Shown: positions 61,425-64,000 of the stretch, piece after piece
How positions within the stretch are numbered: position 1 is the first letter of the stretch
Layout: each line of letters opens with the position of its first letter
Origin: an uncultured Clostridia bacterium
Lineage (GTDB): Bacteria; Bacillota; Clostridia; Christensenellales; CAG-314
Length of the DNA: 64,000 bases
NCBI GenBank assembly: GCA_947628135.1
Contig: CANQYT010000005.1
Span: forward strand, 42,217-106,216
Reading direction: 5' to 3'
Position numbers and translations under genes: made by a program
Notes under the pieces: model-generated
What the model saw: the letters and a program-made list of their open reading frames with translations, nothing else
Databases searched by the model: none
What the model was told of the DNA's origin: nothing

Positions 61425-62204
61425 TTACTCCGCTATGTCTCCCACGCCGTTGAGGATCAAACGCGGACGGTAGGGAAACAGACCTACGGAACGCGTTGTA
61501 GACACGCCCGACAGCACCAACACGGGGTCGAGTCCCGACTCTATCGCGGCAATCATATCGGTGTCCATTCGATCGCCTATCATCGCGACGTCGGGAGAGT
61601 GTATTCCTTTTTCGTGGAAACGCTCCATTGCCGCGCGCATCATCAACGGATTGGGCTTGCCTACGAAATACGCCTTTTTACCCGTGGCGTACTCGACGGG
61701 CGCAACAAGCGCCTTGCAAGCGGGAACTTCGCCGTGCTCCGTGGGGTTGGTTATGTCCGAATTTGTGCCTATGAGCAACGCGCCTTTATTGACAAGCGAC
61801 GTTGCTTTTTTTATGCTTTCGAAATTGTAGTTTTCCGTTTCGCCTATTACAACGTAGTCGGGGTCTACGTCGTTGAGCGTGATACCCACTTCGTACAGCG
61901 CGTTGGTAAGCCCCGCGTCGCCTATCACAAAGGCGGTGTTTCCGCCTTGACTTTTGAGAAAACTCGCCGTCGCCAGCGCAGACGTGTAGAAATTATGCTC
62001 GGGAACGTCAAGCCCCATTCGCGCCAACTTCTGTTGCAGTTCCCTCGGCGACTTCTGACTGCTGTTTGTGAGAAACAGAAATTGTTTGCCGTTGGCGTAC
62101 AGCCAATCCACAAACTTCTTTACGCCGTCCAGAAGCGTGTTGCCGTGGTATATAACGCCGTCCATATCGCAGATGAAACCTTTTTTTGCCCTTAACCGTT
62201 CCAT
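61425..62204 (-). CDS. HAD-superfamily phosphatase, NagD-like
   Basis: A 259-residue HAD phosphatase. Motif I is CDMDGVIYHG, motif II FLTNSSQKS, motif III FVGKPNP, motif IV MIGDRMDTD. A C2-type cap lies between II and III. NagD-like enzymes dephosphorylate small phosphorylated metabolites such as nucleotides or glycerol phosphate. It has its own sigma-A promoter; a GAGGCG-AAT-CGCCTC hairpin is present in the leader. Confidence 0.9.
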   Translation of the reverse strand: MERLRAKKGFICDMDGVIYHGNTLLDGVKKFVDWLYANGKQFLFLTNSSQKSPRELQQKLARMGLDVPEHNFYTSALATASFLKSQGGNTAFVIGDAGLTNALYEVGITLNDVDPDYVVIGETENYNFESIKKATSLVNKGALLIGTNSDITNPTEHGEVPACKALVAPVEYATGKKAYFVGKPNPLMMRAAMERFHEKGIHSPDVAMIGDRMDTDMIAAIESGLDPVLVLSGVSTTRSVGLFPYRPRLILNGVGDIAE

Positions 62205-62248
62205 ATAACCCCCTTCGTATACGAGGCGAATCGCCTCACCGAATATAA

Positions 62249-62277
62249 ATTATACAATACGTTGCGATTCAAGTCAA
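62249..62277 (-). promoter_or_regulatory. Promoter of the HAD phosphatase
   Basis: TTGACT (62277-62272), 17-bp spacer, TATAAT (62254-62249). Confidence 0.88.
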
Positions 62278-62343
62278 CACTGCGACGCACGTTATGCTTA
62301 AACAAATTTTGCGAGGCGTTGGGCTGTTGCACCGCTTTTCAAA

Positions 62344-63030
62344 TTAAACGAGCAACAGCAGAATGGAAACGAAATGCAGCACCGTGCCTGCGATGTCGAA
62401 CAAATGCCAGACGGAATGAAAATATCTGACCTTTTTGCCGAAAGCGAAAAAGCCGATGCCGACGGTGTAAACCACGCCTCCGGCAATCAGCAGACAAAAA
62501 CTCGCCAAAGGCAAAGTATGGTACAGCGGAACAATGGCGACGAGTATCAGCCAACCCATTACGCAGTAAAACGCCATAGAAAAGCCTTTTATCACTTTGT
62601 TGTTCATCGCTATCGCGTTGCCCACCACGCCGAGGACCGCCATCGTCCACTCCACCGCGAGGATAACCGTCCCCACGAGCGTACCGCCCAGCGGAATGAG
62701 GCAAAACGCTGTGTAAGTGCCCGCAATCAGCAGAAATATCGTGCAATGGTCGAATATGCGGAATACGGATTTTGCTTTGCCGCTGCGCAAGAAATGATAC
62801 AGCGCGCTCATCGTGTACAAAAGTATCACGGAAACGCCGAACACCGCCATTGCGACCGTCGCCGACACGGAGGGGTACGCCAGCGCTATACCCGCGATGA
62901 AAATTGCGATACCGATTGCGCCGCCCACGATATGCGAGACAGCGTTGAAAATCTCTTCGCCTTTGGTGTACAGCGTCGGATATTTTTTGCCGCGTTTTAC
63001 GGCGCAGTTGCAGTAGACGGTTTGTTCCAT
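62344..63030 (-). CDS. Hemolysin III family membrane protein
   Basis: A 228-residue seven-helix protein of the HlyIII/PAQR family. Conserved motifs are NAVSHIVGG near the start, SALYHFL, RIFDHCTIF and HSVWHLFD. The His and Asp residues form a metal site in PAQR relatives. The role in bacteria is unclear; homologues have been linked to membrane homeostasis or hemolysis. It stands alone with a GGAGAG site before the ATG. Confidence 0.92.
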   Translation of the reverse strand: MEQTVYCNCAVKRGKKYPTLYTKGEEIFNAVSHIVGGAIGIAIFIAGIALAYPSVSATVAMAVFGVSVILLYTMSALYHFLRSGKAKSVFRIFDHCTIFLLIAGTYTAFCLIPLGGTLVGTVILAVEWTMAVLGVVGNAIAMNNKVIKGFSMAFYCVMGWLILVAIVPLYHTLPLASFCLLIAGGVVYTVGIGFFAFGKKVRYFHSVWHLFDIAGTVLHFVSILLLLV

Positions 63031-63167
63031 AATTACTCTCCGTTGCGCGAGGGTCAGCCCGCGCTTTGTTTTGGTTAGATTATACCCACAAAGCGGCGCA
63101 AAATAAATCCATTCTTTTATGGGGCGACTATACGCTGAAAAAGTCGTTGTAGAATGGGAGTAGAACT

Positions 63168-63188
63168 CACTCTACCGTCGGTAGAGTG
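63168..63188. other. Perfect inverted repeat near the element edge
   Basis: CACTCTACC-GTC-GGTAGAGTG. It precedes the decayed mobile-element region and may be a terminator or an element boundary; no flanking direct repeat was recognised. Confidence 0.4.
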
Positions 63189-63495
63189 CGATTTCTACCG
63201 ACAACCGCCTCACAAACCAGCGCAGGAGAATGCTGTTGTAGAGACGTTGGAAAGTAGGCATTATCCACACAAAACCCATAAACGGCTTTGACGGTTTTAC
63301 TTTTGAACTTGCGGCGCAAATTAGACAACCGAGCCAATGATTGAATTGCCGAAACTTCACAAGCGGTATAACAGCGTGCAATCGGTTGCATAAAAACCGT
63401 CGGGGAATTTTCGTGTGCGTTTGCTTAACATTATATAAGACAAAAACAACTTGTAAATTAAACGCGGCAAAAACAAGAATGCGGGCGAGTGAAAC
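63189..63495. other. Region without a supported gene, edge of a mobile element
   Basis: About 300 bp with open frames on both strands but no ribosome-binding site and no recognisable product. Likely decayed sequence between the hemolysin III gene and the element. Confidence 0.4.
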
Positions 63496-63830
63496 GTGCG
63501 GAGGGTGAGCGACAGCGTGAAGAACGCCGTAAGCGAGATGAAGAACTTGCAAGGCGAAACGCGCAGTCTGAATCAAAGGATAGCGGCGGAGACAAGCGAG
63601 GCGGTAAGAAGAACGGTAACTACTTTGGAAAATGAGATAAGGAAAATTGTCTAGGCGCAGTCTGCCGCTGTATTCGAGGAAGCGGAAAAGGAACTTGCGG
63701 AGAGCAAGAAACTTTTGCGTCCACGCGGGAGGAATTGAGAACGGAGCGCGGCTTTCGCGAATTTCTCTTTTGGGCTACACCCGCGCTTCTGCTCGTGCAG
63801 ACAATCGTCATCATCCTGTCCCTGCTCTAA
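63496..63830 (+). pseudogene. Decayed mobilization-associated coiled-coil protein
   Basis: The frame reads SDSVKNAVSEMKNLQGETRS and continues to a TAG at 63652-63654, resumes in the same frame as AAVFEEAEKELAESKKL, and then a frameshift leads into REELRTERGFREFLFWATP and a terminal membrane helix (LLLVQTIVIILSLL) ending at 63830. The coiled coil plus FLFWATP...LL tail resembles accessory proteins encoded with relaxases of mobilizable elements in Clostridia. It is inactivated by at least one stop codon and one frameshift. Confidence 0.55.
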
Positions 63831-63872
63831 AACTAAATAACCGATTACAAGGAGGAAAACGCTTAAAGATAA

Positions 63873-64000
63873 ATGTCCAGACGGAAAAAGAACACCACGG
63901 GGATCCCCGATTTCGAGATCGACTCCCTTGCAAGAGCATTACTACCCGCCATTCGGGAATACTTCGACACCGAGGAAGGGAAAGAAGAATTTGCCAAGTG
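63873..64000 (+). CDS. Mobile-element-associated small protein, 5' part
   Basis: The gene runs off the window. It begins MSRRKKNTTGIPDFEIDSLA and continues RALLPAIREYFDTEEGKEEF, which resembles a small protein common in Clostridia conjugative/mobilizable elements; its function is unknown to me. AAGGAGG lies 17 bases upstream, somewhat far. An in-frame TAA just before the ATG shows that it cannot start earlier. Confidence 0.55.
   Translation, partial: MSRRKKNTTGIPDFEIDSLARALLPAIREYFDTEEGKEEFAK

Overview
The window looks like chromosome from an endospore-forming Firmicute, most likely an uncultured member of Clostridia. The evidence is a set of sporulation and germination genes (sleB-ypeB, spoIIR, yabP-yabQ-divIC, veg, a DUF3794/LysM SipL-like protein), a group II ECF transporter next to truA, a type-A RNase P RNA, Firmicute Shine-Dalgarno sites and TTGACA-17-TATAAT promoters. 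Coding DNA is moderately GC-rich. Three stretches are clearly more AT-rich and look acquired: 2.2-6.4 kb, 40.0-40.7 kb and 56.8-58.8 kb.

Layout. 0-1.5 kb: end of a PHP-domain gene, a GNAT acetyltransferase and a YgjV-like membrane protein. 1.6-6.1 kb: tRNA-Gln(CUG) with its 3' end duplicated downstream, two copies of a hairpin repeat (one interrupted by three 16-bp palindromes), then a giant KAP/YobI-type P-loop ATPase. 6.4-7.3 kb: an HSL-type esterase. 7.6-18.3 kb: the most striking locus, a TerY-P-like set of VWA protein, PP2C phosphatase, Ser/Thr kinase and a 1565-residue SF1 helicase with zinc ribbons and a degenerate C-terminal nuclease domain. It is followed by a membrane protein with TrkA-N-like and RyR-like domains that has its own promoter. 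18.4-28.9 kb: housekeeping (uridine kinase, tyrosine phosphatase, cyclophilin, M29 aminopeptidase, lipoprotein, truA, ecfT/A2/A1, a membrane-anchored protein ending in a uL15-like domain, rnpB). 29.1-33.8 kb: a four-gene operon of exonuclease, hexokinase and a radical-SAM pair. 33.9-44.3 kb: a TauE pair encoded as two half-genes, two large exported proteins, PepF and an orphan gene. 44.4-56.6 kb: sporulation and cell-division block with ispE, veg and cysS. 56.8-58.7 kb: an XRE-controlled accessory module. 59.0-63.0 kb: serS, sugar acetyltransferase, NagD-like HAD phosphatase, hemolysin III. 63.1-64 kb: the edge of a decayed mobilizable element.

How the genes work together. The VWA/phosphatase/kinase/helicase genes share one strong promoter and are tightly spaced, which fits a phospho-signalling switch controlling a nucleic-acid effector. 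SleB/YpeB form the cortex-lytic pair and carry a sigma-G-type promoter. SpoIIR, YabP/YabQ and the SipL-like protein belong to spore development. EcfA1-A2-T is an energizing module that needs separately encoded S components.

Regulatory features of note: a G10 tract inside the promoter spacer of the BspA-like surface lipoprotein (a candidate phase-variable promoter), several genes whose -10 box lies 6-10 nt before the start codon (apparently leaderless or nearly so), and three terminator-like hairpins whose 3' arm carries the Shine-Dalgarno of the next gene. All assignments come from reading the sequence; no database search was run.
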